A stretch of 11,664 bases of DNA from NCBI GenBank assembly GCA_002369525.1, contig DFFN01000021.1, positions 1 through 11,664 on the forward strand, read 5' to 3'. The translations under genes and the position numbers were made by a program. Numbering within the stretch: position 1 is the stretch's first letter; every line of letters begins with the position of its first letter. This document shows positions 5,933-11,664 of this stretch, in pieces. The notes below the pieces were generated by a model that was not told the origin of the DNA, did no database searches, and saw nothing but the letters and a program-made list of their open reading frames with translations. The DNA comes from Lachnoclostridium sp. UBA3775 (lineage in GTDB: Bacteria > Bacillota > Clostridia > Lachnospirales > Lachnospiraceae).

Positions 5933-8900
5933 TCACGGCGCAATTGTTGCTGTGGGACTGGGATTGGGAGTCGGTGTGTCTGTCGGCTGGTTCCCACCCT
6001 GATTGTTGGGATTGATAATGTGATCAATATCGAATGGATCCTGATCATTGCCCTGAGGCGTAGGTGTGGGTGTTTCCGTCGGAGTCTCGGTCGGGGTAGG
6101 TGTCGGAGTCTCGGTCGGGGTTATCGTAGGATTGCTATCCGGAGTCTCAGTCGGGGTCGGAGTCACGGTCGGACTCGGCTGTCCTGCTTCTGCCGGAAGA
6201 ACCTTTACATTAAGTACTGTCTGCATTGAAGGATCCGCAGCCGAGCTGATGGTTACCCTGTAGCTTGCAATACTTGAAGTATTGTTCGCAGGCGTATCAA
6301 ATACGATCAGCTGTGTCGGAGGCTTCAATTCTCCGTCGGGATTATTGCCTGCGTCGGGATCGAGTACATATTCGATATGGTAAAGTCCGTCCACTTCAAG
6401 TCCGGTATCGTCTACCATACGCTCTACCTTAACGTCTACTCCGTTATCCAGCGTTCCGGTGATCTCACTGTTAAAGTTGATCTTCTGCTCCGAAAGCACC
6501 ACTACATCCTGAGGAACTCCGGGCATCAGCATCATGGACTTAAGCTCGGAATCGCTCTGAGTGATGTTTCCGGCGGCGTCTACCTTAACGGCATAGGTTA
6601 ATGCATAGGTTGTCATGCCGATCTTTGCGAAGCTGATCTTAGTCTTAAGAGCCGCTTCTTTCTCATCTCCGTATACCTCGTAGAAAAGCTTCTGTGAGGT
6701 ACCGCGCCTTACGGTGTAATCCTTTAACGGTACGAACATGGTAACCTTTTCAAGTCCCCATGCAGCATTGTTGACGGGATCGTCATCGTGAGGTCTGAAG
6801 GTGAGTGATTCAACATTTTCAAATCCGCTTACAAGCAGTCTTACTTCCTGAGTCTTGCCTGCAATGAAGTTGTTTTCATGACTTGCAATGTAGGAACGCA
6901 GATCGTCAAACGGAAGCGTGTACTTGTTGCCTGCGTTGTCATAGTAAACCATGTTCATGGCTACAGGCGTGCTGGATGAAGGATCTGTATTTTCGTCCTC
7001 TTCCCTGGTCTTGAATGTGAAGATTATCGGCTGAACAAAGTCAGGATCGGTCTTTTCCACATTCATGGTCGTGAGAGTAACGGCCTCATTTCCTACCGTG
7101 ATTCCGTAAGGTATGCTGTACCATGCCTTCTGTTTGAGGCTGGTGTTCGTAAGGTCTTCAATCTTCATGAGTGCCGGCGAATCATTTCCGTCAACCTTGT
7201 AATTGCCGAGGCAGGCCTTGGAAATCTGTATCTCCATACCTCCCGAGGTCATTACGGTGACGCCCGTGATCTCCGCAGCGTACGGAACATCGAAATTAAG
7301 CGTTATCACGTCTCCGCCTCTTATGGACTTGATGTCCTGATCGCTCAGGAATACATAAGCGGATTTATAAGTATTGTTCCTGAAATCAAGCTCTGACTGA
7401 TAGGTCAGCGAAACTGCAACGTCTCTTTCCGATTCAAGTATCGAATATGCATTTGATTCGGGTGCAAGCTGCATCATCAGAACCTGTCTGTAAAGACCGG
7501 GATTTACGGAGCCTCTGTAGGTGATGTTGGCACCGTAGCCCGCATCCTGCTGGCCGCCGCCCATGTAGTAGTCGGCCACAACCGTTCCGGACTTGATACG
7601 CTGAACGACTATGTGATCGATCAGTGCATAGTTTATACCGCCGGAATCAAGCTTGATATTGGTGATCTTAACCATATCGTTAACGTGAAGGCCGTAGGTA
7701 TAGAATACAGGCTGTCCGTCAACGGTGGTCTTTTTCATCTTGTCGAAAAGAGTGAAGTATCTGCCTGCATTGGTTCCGTAGGTAAGCTTCATTTCAAGAT
7801 CGTAATCCTCATATGAAAGAGCGCTTCCTCCGACAACCGGATATACAAATACGTTCAGCTCGTCTGCCGTGGTTTCGGGTACATGATAGAGAGGTATGGA
7901 AACTGTCTTCTTTTCCTCATCAATCTTGATCTTGTTCTCGCCGAAGGCAAATTCAAATTTTGTCATCTGTCCGCCGGTAACCTGCGAATCGTCGGCTATC
8001 GACTTCGTCTGAGCGGCGATCTTCTTTCCGTTTCCGCTTACGTTTACCGAAATCGGCTCATCCTGGTACTTGGACTGCTTTGCATACTCACCGTCGGTGG
8101 TCATCATTACAAGTCCGCCCTCTTTTACGATCCTGATGCTCAGGTCTGTAGGATTCCAGTAGGAGTCCACATCGGAAGCGCAGTAGAATTCCATTCTTCT
8201 GAAGGATGAGATGTCCGACAGCTTGAACTCAAAGCGGTCTGTATGGTTTTCCCTGAACATGAAGTCCGGATTGCCCACGCACCGGGCCGCCGTATTATAG
8301 GCCGAATTTTGTGCCGGATATGCGTTCGTGTAATCGAAGCCGGCATATTCGTACATGTTCTGGACTACATCCAGGATGTCTATATACTGAGGTATCTGGT
8401 TGCTGTCATAGTAGTAAAGCCTTGCATATACCTGACCGCAGAAATCCTGATACTGGCTCTTGTTTGAAACGCCGGTGGTAATGCTGAACTCGAAGGTAAC
8501 TTCAGTCTTGTTGCTGGTTACCACATAGTTCTTGACGAGGTGGGCCTCGTCCTTGCCTTCACGTCCGTCAAGAGTATTCTTCTCGGCAGAATCGTGGTAA
8601 TCGGTTCCGATCCATCCGATGTTGCCGATGCGGTATGCTTTTGTAAAACCTGACAAACCGGTTTCCGAAACGTCTATGTGTCTGATGTAAAGCTTATCCA
8701 TCGCATCGGTATCCTCGTTCAGTTCTTCGGGGATTATGTTAATGGATATTACGTCTCCGTAATCCATGTTGACCGCTATCTTAAAGCTTTCGATCGCTCC
8801 GGTCCTGAAACCGTCGGCTGTGAGCTGCTGGTTTGCAAGTACATAACCGCTTCTGCCGCCGTTTGAGAAGCAAAGCTGGAAGAAGAAGTTATTTCTTGAT

Positions 8901-10990
8901 CCCGCATCACCGTTTGATGTGGTTCCGTCATTTTCGTTTCCGACGAAAACCTTGACATCGTAGGTCTTTACCGCAGTGGCGAAACCGAAGTCCATCATGG
9001 TATCCTCATATGACATTGAATAATAGTACTCGGTTATGTCAGGCTTTGAAACCTCGGTAACGGTCGATGACTGGAAATCTATCTTCTTGGTCTCGTTTTC
9101 CCTGAAAAGCATTGTAACGTCGCTGTCCACCAGCGAGCTGCCGTAGAGCTTGATATCTCTTTCGACGATACGGTTTGAAATCAGTCCGGACTTTGTATTA
9201 ACATCCTTCCATGTTACCGTTCTGTCGCCCCAGCCGTTATCGTTGCTTACCTTATATATTTCGTAGCCGCTCATCTGCCAGCTGTTACCGCTGTTATTCT
9301 CAAAGGAAATGTTCATTCCGATGAATCTCTCGGCATTTGCAATATCAATCGCAAATACAATGGAATTGCCTGCATCGAGACAGTAGCGGTAAGTGAAATC
9401 CGGCTTATTTCCTTCCCAGTGTCCGAGGTAATTTGCAACCTCTTCCTTTACATTGATGACCGGTGTCTGCTTAGGTACGCCGGCAAGGTCTTCATAAGTC
9501 AGGCTTATCAGCATGTCTCCCGGCTTATCGCCGATATTTGACATATCGGTGTCTATTTTAATAAGGAAGGTATTTCCTGTATTCTTATCAAGCTTAAGCC
9601 TCTTGTCCGAATCCCACGGCTCGAGTCTTATTTCTGTTGCGGTTGAGCCCGGTGTTATCGAGAGTCCGTACCTTGAACGGTCGATCCAGAAGTTGACGGG
9701 ATCAACATCTATAGAATATGTAAGCTTGGCATTGTTCTTTTCCTGATCGGATGCCTTTTTGATATGTATTGCATCGGTGTTGTTTGTGAGGTCATATACT
9801 GCTACCGATTCAAGAAGAATTCCGTCGTCCTTGTAGCATGCCTCTTTTATTGCAGCATTTCTGGTTTCGTCAGCCGAGAAAACGCCTATGGCATTATCGT
9901 CCGAATTTGCAAGTGCGAATTTTATCTTTACCTCGCTTACGTCCCTGCAGCTTCTGAGGAAAGCAGTAAACATTATCGTATCGTTCTGCTGGAAAAAGCC
10001 CTCGATCACCGAACCGTAAAAGCTCTGCTGGCCTATCATGAGCATTGCAAGCCTTACTACCGGAAGCTCCAGAGTGACGATATTGTTATTTACATCCCTG
10101 TATTCAACGTCCATTACAAGGACATCGGGATATTTGCACTGCTGTATGGTCTTCTTTTCGTTATAGGCCTGGAGCATTCCTTCAAGTCCTGCCCCGTCTA
10201 TATCGGAAATTCTTATCGAAAAGCCTACAAGCTTTCCTTCGTAGCTCTTGTAGGGCTCCTTAAGACCGGTCTCCAGTGTAAGGGAAGCATTCTGGCTCTT
10301 GCTGAAAACGGTGTAGTCGGGAACATCCCATGACACGTAATTGCCTTCGGCCCTTGCTTTTGCGATAAGGGTTCCGTCGAAATCAATAACCGGATAGTTG
10401 GAGATTGTACCGTTATAGGCAATATCCTTCGAAAGCGAATTTACCGAATAGATGTCAATTCCCTTGCAGCTCCATGAGCCTGCATCCCTACCGTAAAAGC
10501 TGAGCCCTTCAATTCTCTTGATCTCCTTTTCAGTGGTGAAACAGAACTGGTCGCTCGAGAAAGACTTAAGTCCTTTAACGCTTGCGTCATTGGACGGAAG
10601 AGTGAAATTATCAAGAGTTCCGTCGGTAAATCTCGTAAGATCCGTCTTATAACGATTGTTGTCGGTTATACTGCTGCTTGCGGATGTTATCCATTTGAGC
10701 GATCTTGCACGTCCGTCGATGTGAGGGAAAATGTATTCGCTCTGAGCCGCTCCCGCACTGTCAATATAATCCAGCTTAAAGAACATTACCGTATCTCCGG
10801 CCTTCGCACCTGTCGAAGTCTGAAGAATGTAGTAATAGTAGTCCTTACCTCCGGATTTGATCGTTTTTTGCGAGCTTTTATCCGCCGCCAAGGCCGGCTG
10901 TCCGTCCAGAAGCACAGACAGCACCATAACGACGGTAAGCATAATGCTTATCGCCCTCTTGATTGTCTGGTTTTTCACAAGTTTTTTCAT
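5933..10990 (-). CDS. Giant secreted protein (1685 aa) of about eight divergent beta-rich, PLAT-like modules with a Pro/Thr-rich tail
   Basis: Residues 1-36 form a Sec signal peptide (MKKLVKNQTIKRA, hydrophobic ISIMLTVVMVLSVLL, likely cut after ALA at 33-35). The rest appears to be a chain of divergent modules. Each has a strand (for example YYYYILQTST), then a strand with the pattern h-x-L-x-Y-x-D-x-x-G (FFKLDYIDSAG at 70, LISLTYEDLAG at 494, YARLYYYDSNQ at 855, EMKLTYGTNAG at 1066, AMNMVYYDNAG at 1344). Several close with a Trp-containing strand (GSWSCKGIDIYSV at 171, GNSWQMSGYEIYKV at 568, DSYWNPTDLSIRIV at 942, AAWGLEKVTMFV at 1409). The module near 665-775 most resembles a PLAT/LH2 beta-sandwich. 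Residues 1604-1685 are a Pro/Thr/Glu-rich tail with no sortase motif, cell-wall repeat or membrane anchor. AGGA lies about 8 bases before the ATG. It follows the STAS gene by 26 bases. An adhesin, scaffold or polymer-binding protein is plausible; no enzyme motif is seen. Confidence 0.88.
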   Translation of the reverse strand: MKKLVKNQTIKRAISIMLTVVMVLSVLLDGQPALAADKSSQKTIKSGGKDYYYYILQTSTGAKAGDTVMFFKLDYIDSAGAAQSEYIFPHIDGRARSLKWITSASSSITDNNRYKTDLTRFTDGTLDNFTLPSNDASVKGLKSFSSDQFCFTTEKEIKRIEGLSFYGRDAGSWSCKGIDIYSVNSLSKDIAYNGTISNYPVIDFDGTLIAKARAEGNYVSWDVPDYTVFSKSQNASLTLETGLKEPYKSYEGKLVGFSIRISDIDGAGLEGMLQAYNEKKTIQQCKYPDVLVMDVEYRDVNNNIVTLELPVVRLAMLMIGQQSFYGSVIEGFFQQNDTIMFTAFLRSCRDVSEVKIKFALANSDDNAIGVFSADETRNAAIKEACYKDDGILLESVAVYDLTNNTDAIHIKKASDQEKNNAKLTYSIDVDPVNFWIDRSRYGLSITPGSTATEIRLEPWDSDKRLKLDKNTGNTFLIKIDTDMSNIGDKPGDMLISLTYEDLAGVPKQTPVINVKEEVANYLGHWEGNKPDFTYRYCLDAGNSIVFAIDIANAERFIGMNISFENNSGNSWQMSGYEIYKVSNDNGWGDRTVTWKDVNTKSGLISNRIVERDIKLYGSSLVDSDVTMLFRENETKKIDFQSSTVTEVSKPDITEYYYSMSYEDTMMDFGFATAVKTYDVKVFVGNENDGTTSNGDAGSRNNFFFQLCFSNGGRSGYVLANQQLTADGFRTGAIESFKIAVNMDYGDVISINIIPEELNEDTDAMDKLYIRHIDVSETGLSGFTKAYRIGNIGWIGTDYHDSAEKNTLDGREGKDEAHLVKNYVVTSNKTEVTFEFSITTGVSNKSQYQDFCGQVYARLYYYDSNQIPQYIDILDVVQNMYEYAGFDYTNAYPAQNSAYNTAARCVGNPDFMFRENHTDRFEFKLSDISSFRRMEFYCASDVDSYWNPTDLSIRIVKEGGLVMMTTDGEYAKQSKYQDEPISVNVSGNGKKIAAQTKSIADDSQVTGGQMTKFEFAFGENKIKIDEEKKTVSIPLYHVPETTADELNVFVYPVVGGSALSYEDYDLEMKLTYGTNAGRYFTLFDKMKKTTVDGQPVFYTYGLHVNDMVKITNIKLDSGGINYALIDHIVVQRIKSGTVVADYYMGGGQQDAGYGANITYRGSVNPGLYRQVLMMQLAPESNAYSILESERDVAVSLTYQSELDFRNNTYKSAYVFLSDQDIKSIRGGDVITLNFDVPYAAEITGVTVMTSGGMEIQISKACLGNYKVDGNDSPALMKIEDLTNTSLKQKAWYSIPYGITVGNEAVTLTTMNVEKTDPDFVQPIIFTFKTREEDENTDPSSSTPVAMNMVYYDNAGNKYTLPFDDLRSYIASHENNFIAGKTQEVRLLVSGFENVESLTFRPHDDDPVNNAAWGLEKVTMFVPLKDYTVRRGTSQKLFYEVYGDEKEAALKTKISFAKIGMTTYALTYAVKVDAAGNITQSDSELKSMMLMPGVPQDVVVLSEQKINFNSEITGTLDNGVDVKVERMVDDTGLEVDGLYHIEYVLDPDAGNNPDGELKPPTQLIVFDTPANNTSSIASYRVTISSAADPSMQTVLNVKVLPAEAGQPSPTVTPTPTETPDSNPTITPTETPTPTPTETPTETPTPTPQGNDQDPFDIDHIINPNNQGGNQPTDTPTPNPSPTATIAP
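5936..6181 (-). repeat. Pro/Thr/Glu-rich C-terminal tail of the giant protein, with imperfect DNA repeats
   Basis: Residues 1604-1685 hold two Pro/Thr-rich stretches (about 1606-1645, with repeated TPTPTETPT units, and 1669-1685) separated by a short non-repetitive segment, DQDPFDIDHIINP (1649-1661). At DNA level about 6066-6180 carries imperfect copies of a block reading gtcggagtctcggtcggggt on the plus strand. Such tails are commonly extended spacers and can be glycosylated in secreted proteins. Here the tail ends the protein rather than linking two domains, unless the short middle segment is a docking peptide. Confidence 0.85.
6725..10840 (-). repeat. Eight-copy divergent module array in the giant secreted protein
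   Basis: By eye, module starts fall near residues 51, 256, 473, 665, 830, 1044, 1169 and 1320, giving spacings of about 125 to 215 residues. The shared pattern is a first strand, a loop often rich in Gly/Asp/Ser, a strand h-x-L-x-Y-x-D-x-x-G with a following short strand, then, after a variable insert, a strand pair ending in an aromatic-rich I-x-I-Y-like strand. Copies 1, 3, 5 and 8 match best, copy 4 looks most like PLAT, and copies 2, 6 and 7 are weaker. Identity is low, so this is an ancient duplication and not a DNA-level repeat. Confidence 0.55.
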
Positions 10991-11016
10991 AAACAGTTTC
11001 CTTTATTCTTCCCGCA

Positions 11017-11316
11017 TTAATCTCTTCCCAATCCGAACACGCCGGCAAAACCGGTGAGTTCGAAAACTTCCATGATCATATCATTCACTTCAGTAAGCTT
11101 AAGTCTTCCATTCTTACGCTTCATCTGTACAAACAGTACCTTTAAAACTCGTAACGCCGCACTGGATATGTACTTTACATCCCTGAAATTAAGGATCAGT
11201 ACGTCAAAGCGGTCAACGAGGGTAAGAAGAGCTTTTTCAAGCTCCGGCGCATTATCTGCGGTTATCCTTCCCTCGAGCATTACCTCTCCTTCATTTCCTC
11301 TGTTGATCAGCTTCAA
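11017..11316 (-). CDS. STAS-domain anti-sigma-factor antagonist (SpoIIAA/RsbV-like), TTG start
   Basis: Small cytosolic regulator of the partner-switching type: the unphosphorylated form binds an RsbW/SpoIIAB-like kinase and releases its sigma factor or other partner. The 99 residues cover one complete STAS domain: N-terminal strands (VMLEGRITADNAPELEKALL), strand DVLILNFRDVKYI, then the signature ISSAALRVLK (50-59), where Ser52 aligns with the phosphorylated serine of SpoIIAA, and C-terminal RLKLTEVNDMIMEVFELTG. Most relatives have SSAGL or SSGLG at the signature; here the Gly is Ala54. The start is TTG at 11316, set by AGGAG 7 bases upstream; the first internal ATG would remove the first strand. 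It lies 15 bases after the acidic protein and 26 before the giant secreted protein. No kinase, phosphatase or sigma factor gene is in the window, so its partners must lie upstream or elsewhere. Confidence 0.92.
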   Translation of the reverse strand: MKLINRGNEGEVMLEGRITADNAPELEKALLTLVDRFDVLILNFRDVKYISSAALRVLKVLFVQMKRKNGRLKLTEVNDMIMEVFELTGFAGVFGLGRD

Positions 11317-11323
11317 ATTATTT

Positions 11324-11328
11324 CTCCT
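11324..11328 (-). promoter_or_regulatory. Ribosome binding site fixing the TTG start of the STAS gene
   Basis: AGGAG stands 7 bases before TTG at 11316, ideal spacing. No ATG is available at a comparable distance. Confidence 0.75.
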
Positions 11329-11331
11329 ATC

Positions 11332-11664
11332 TTACTGCCCGTCATCATTATTGACGGCATTTTCTCCATCCTGTTCATGAGCATGCTCATGAAGGGCTTT
11401 TCTCTTATTTTCTTTTTGTTCCTTGATGTAGGCGATCAGGTCGTCAAGCTTGATATCAACTACCTTTTGATCCGAAGCAAGCATCTCGTCTATCGGGTTG
11501 ACCTTAGGCTCTTCATTTTCTTTTGAATCGCCGTCTTCGCTGCGGCCTGCTCTTTCCTCGAGCAGCTTCATGATGTCGAAGCTTTCCTCATCGTCGTCAT
11601 CCTCGTCTTCGTCGTCAAGCTCTGATATCAGGCTGGAGTAGAAGTCGGGAAGTCCGTCTTCGTC
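11332..11664 (-). CDS. Acidic protein, C-terminal 110 residues only (runs off the right edge), family unknown
   Basis: The frame stays open to the right edge, and the internal ATG at 11571 has its best GAGG 14 bases away, too far for a good start. I therefore read this as the end of a longer gene starting beyond 11664. The visible part begins DEDGLPDFYSSLISEL and contains a run of 11 consecutive Asp/Glu residues (17-27), then FDIMKLLEERAG, a charged disordered stretch, a probable helix (VVDIKLDDLIAYIKEQKENKRKA, about 68-90), and a His-rich HEHAHEQD (92-99) near the C-terminus. The alternating His and Glu could bind a metal, but three His in a flexible tail is weak evidence. It ends 15 bases before the STAS gene, so co-expression is likely. 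No domain is recognised; the informative N-terminal part is missing. Confidence 0.75.
   Translation of the reverse strand, partial: DEDGLPDFYSSLISELDDEDEDDDDEESFDIMKLLEERAGRSEDGDSKENEEPKVNPIDEMLASDQKVVDIKLDDLIAYIKEQKENKRKALHEHAHEQDGENAVNNDDGQ
11374..11393. repeat. Perfect 20-base palindrome inside the acidic-protein gene
   Basis: The bases ttcatgagca and tgctcatgaa are exact reverse complements with no spacer, centred between 11383 and 11384. The site codes for the HEHAHE segment, about 60 bases upstream of the STAS start codon. It could be an operator for a dimeric regulator or a short RNA hairpin, or it may simply follow from the symmetric codon series CAT GAG CAT GCT CAT GAA. Confidence 0.6.

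Noticed and set aside
5881..6048. Upstream extension of the 188-aa protein by 56 residues
   Set aside because: It would overlap the end of the giant gene, and its composition is an out-of-frame reading of the Pro/Thr-coding repeats. The ATG at 5880 is preferred despite its distant RBS.
6066..6180. Repeats near the end of the giant gene, considered as a CRISPR-like or tandem non-coding array
   Set aside because: The units are in frame, encode TP-rich sequence and have no spacers; they are coding repeats.
9764..10333. Open plus-strand frame of 189 codons inside the giant protein gene
   Set aside because: Lies fully antisense to a continuous 1685-codon frame with a signal peptide; no RBS or family resemblance.
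5933..10990. Dockerin, sortase (LPXTG) or lipoprotein anchor in the giant protein
   Set aside because: No Ca-binding dockerin repeats, no LPXTG-hydrophobic-basic tail and no lipobox Cys after the signal peptide were found.
11332..11571. Complete 79-aa gene starting at the ATG at 11571
   Set aside because: The frame continues upstream to the window edge with a coherent acidic protein sequence, and the only GAGG is 14 bases from this ATG.

Overview
The window looks like the inside of one long, tightly packed transcription unit on the minus strand (read from right to left). It probably comes from a Clostridia-class Bacillota, most likely Lachnospiraceae. That placement is inferred from the moderate GC content, strong AGGAGG-type ribosome binding sites, one TTG start, Gram-positive-style signal peptides and the clostridial flavour of the proteins; no rRNA or other marker is present to prove it. 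No convincing gene lies on the plus strand, and I see no rRNA, tRNA, CRISPR array, insertion sequence, prophage gene, clear terminator or clear promoter. The promoter is presumably to the right of base 11664.

In transcription order the layout is: (1) 11664-11332, the C-terminal end of a very acidic protein, cut by the window edge; (2) 11316-11017, a 99-aa STAS-domain anti-sigma-factor antagonist with a TTG start; (3) 10990-5933, a 1685-aa secreted protein built from about eight divergent copies of a beta-rich, PLAT-like module, ending in a Pro/Thr-rich tail; (4) 5880-5314, a 188-aa soluble protein of unknown family; (5) 5299-4265, a 344-aa protein with one N-terminal membrane anchor and apparently two Ig-like domains outside the cell; (6) 4231-2357, a 624-aa secreted protein whose C-terminal part looks like a short right-handed beta-helix; (7) 2338-719, a 539-aa highly charged protein with a long K/E-rich single-alpha-helix segment and no signal peptide; (8) 689-1, the first 229 residues of TrpD (anthranilate phosphoribosyltransferase), cut by the left edge.

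The gaps between genes are only 14 to 52 bases, and all but one gene have an evident, well-spaced ribosome binding site, so genes 1 to 7 are probably co-expressed. The combination is one giant modular secreted protein, one secreted beta-helix protein, one membrane-anchored Ig-like protein, two soluble proteins of unknown family and a partner-switching (STAS) regulator. I do not recognise it as a described system. The most economical reading, which is inference, is a cell-surface assembly or surface-sensing complex tied to an intracellular STAS switch. TrpD is a standard tryptophan-biosynthesis enzyme and probably a neighbour rather than a part of it, although only 29 bases separate it from gene 7.
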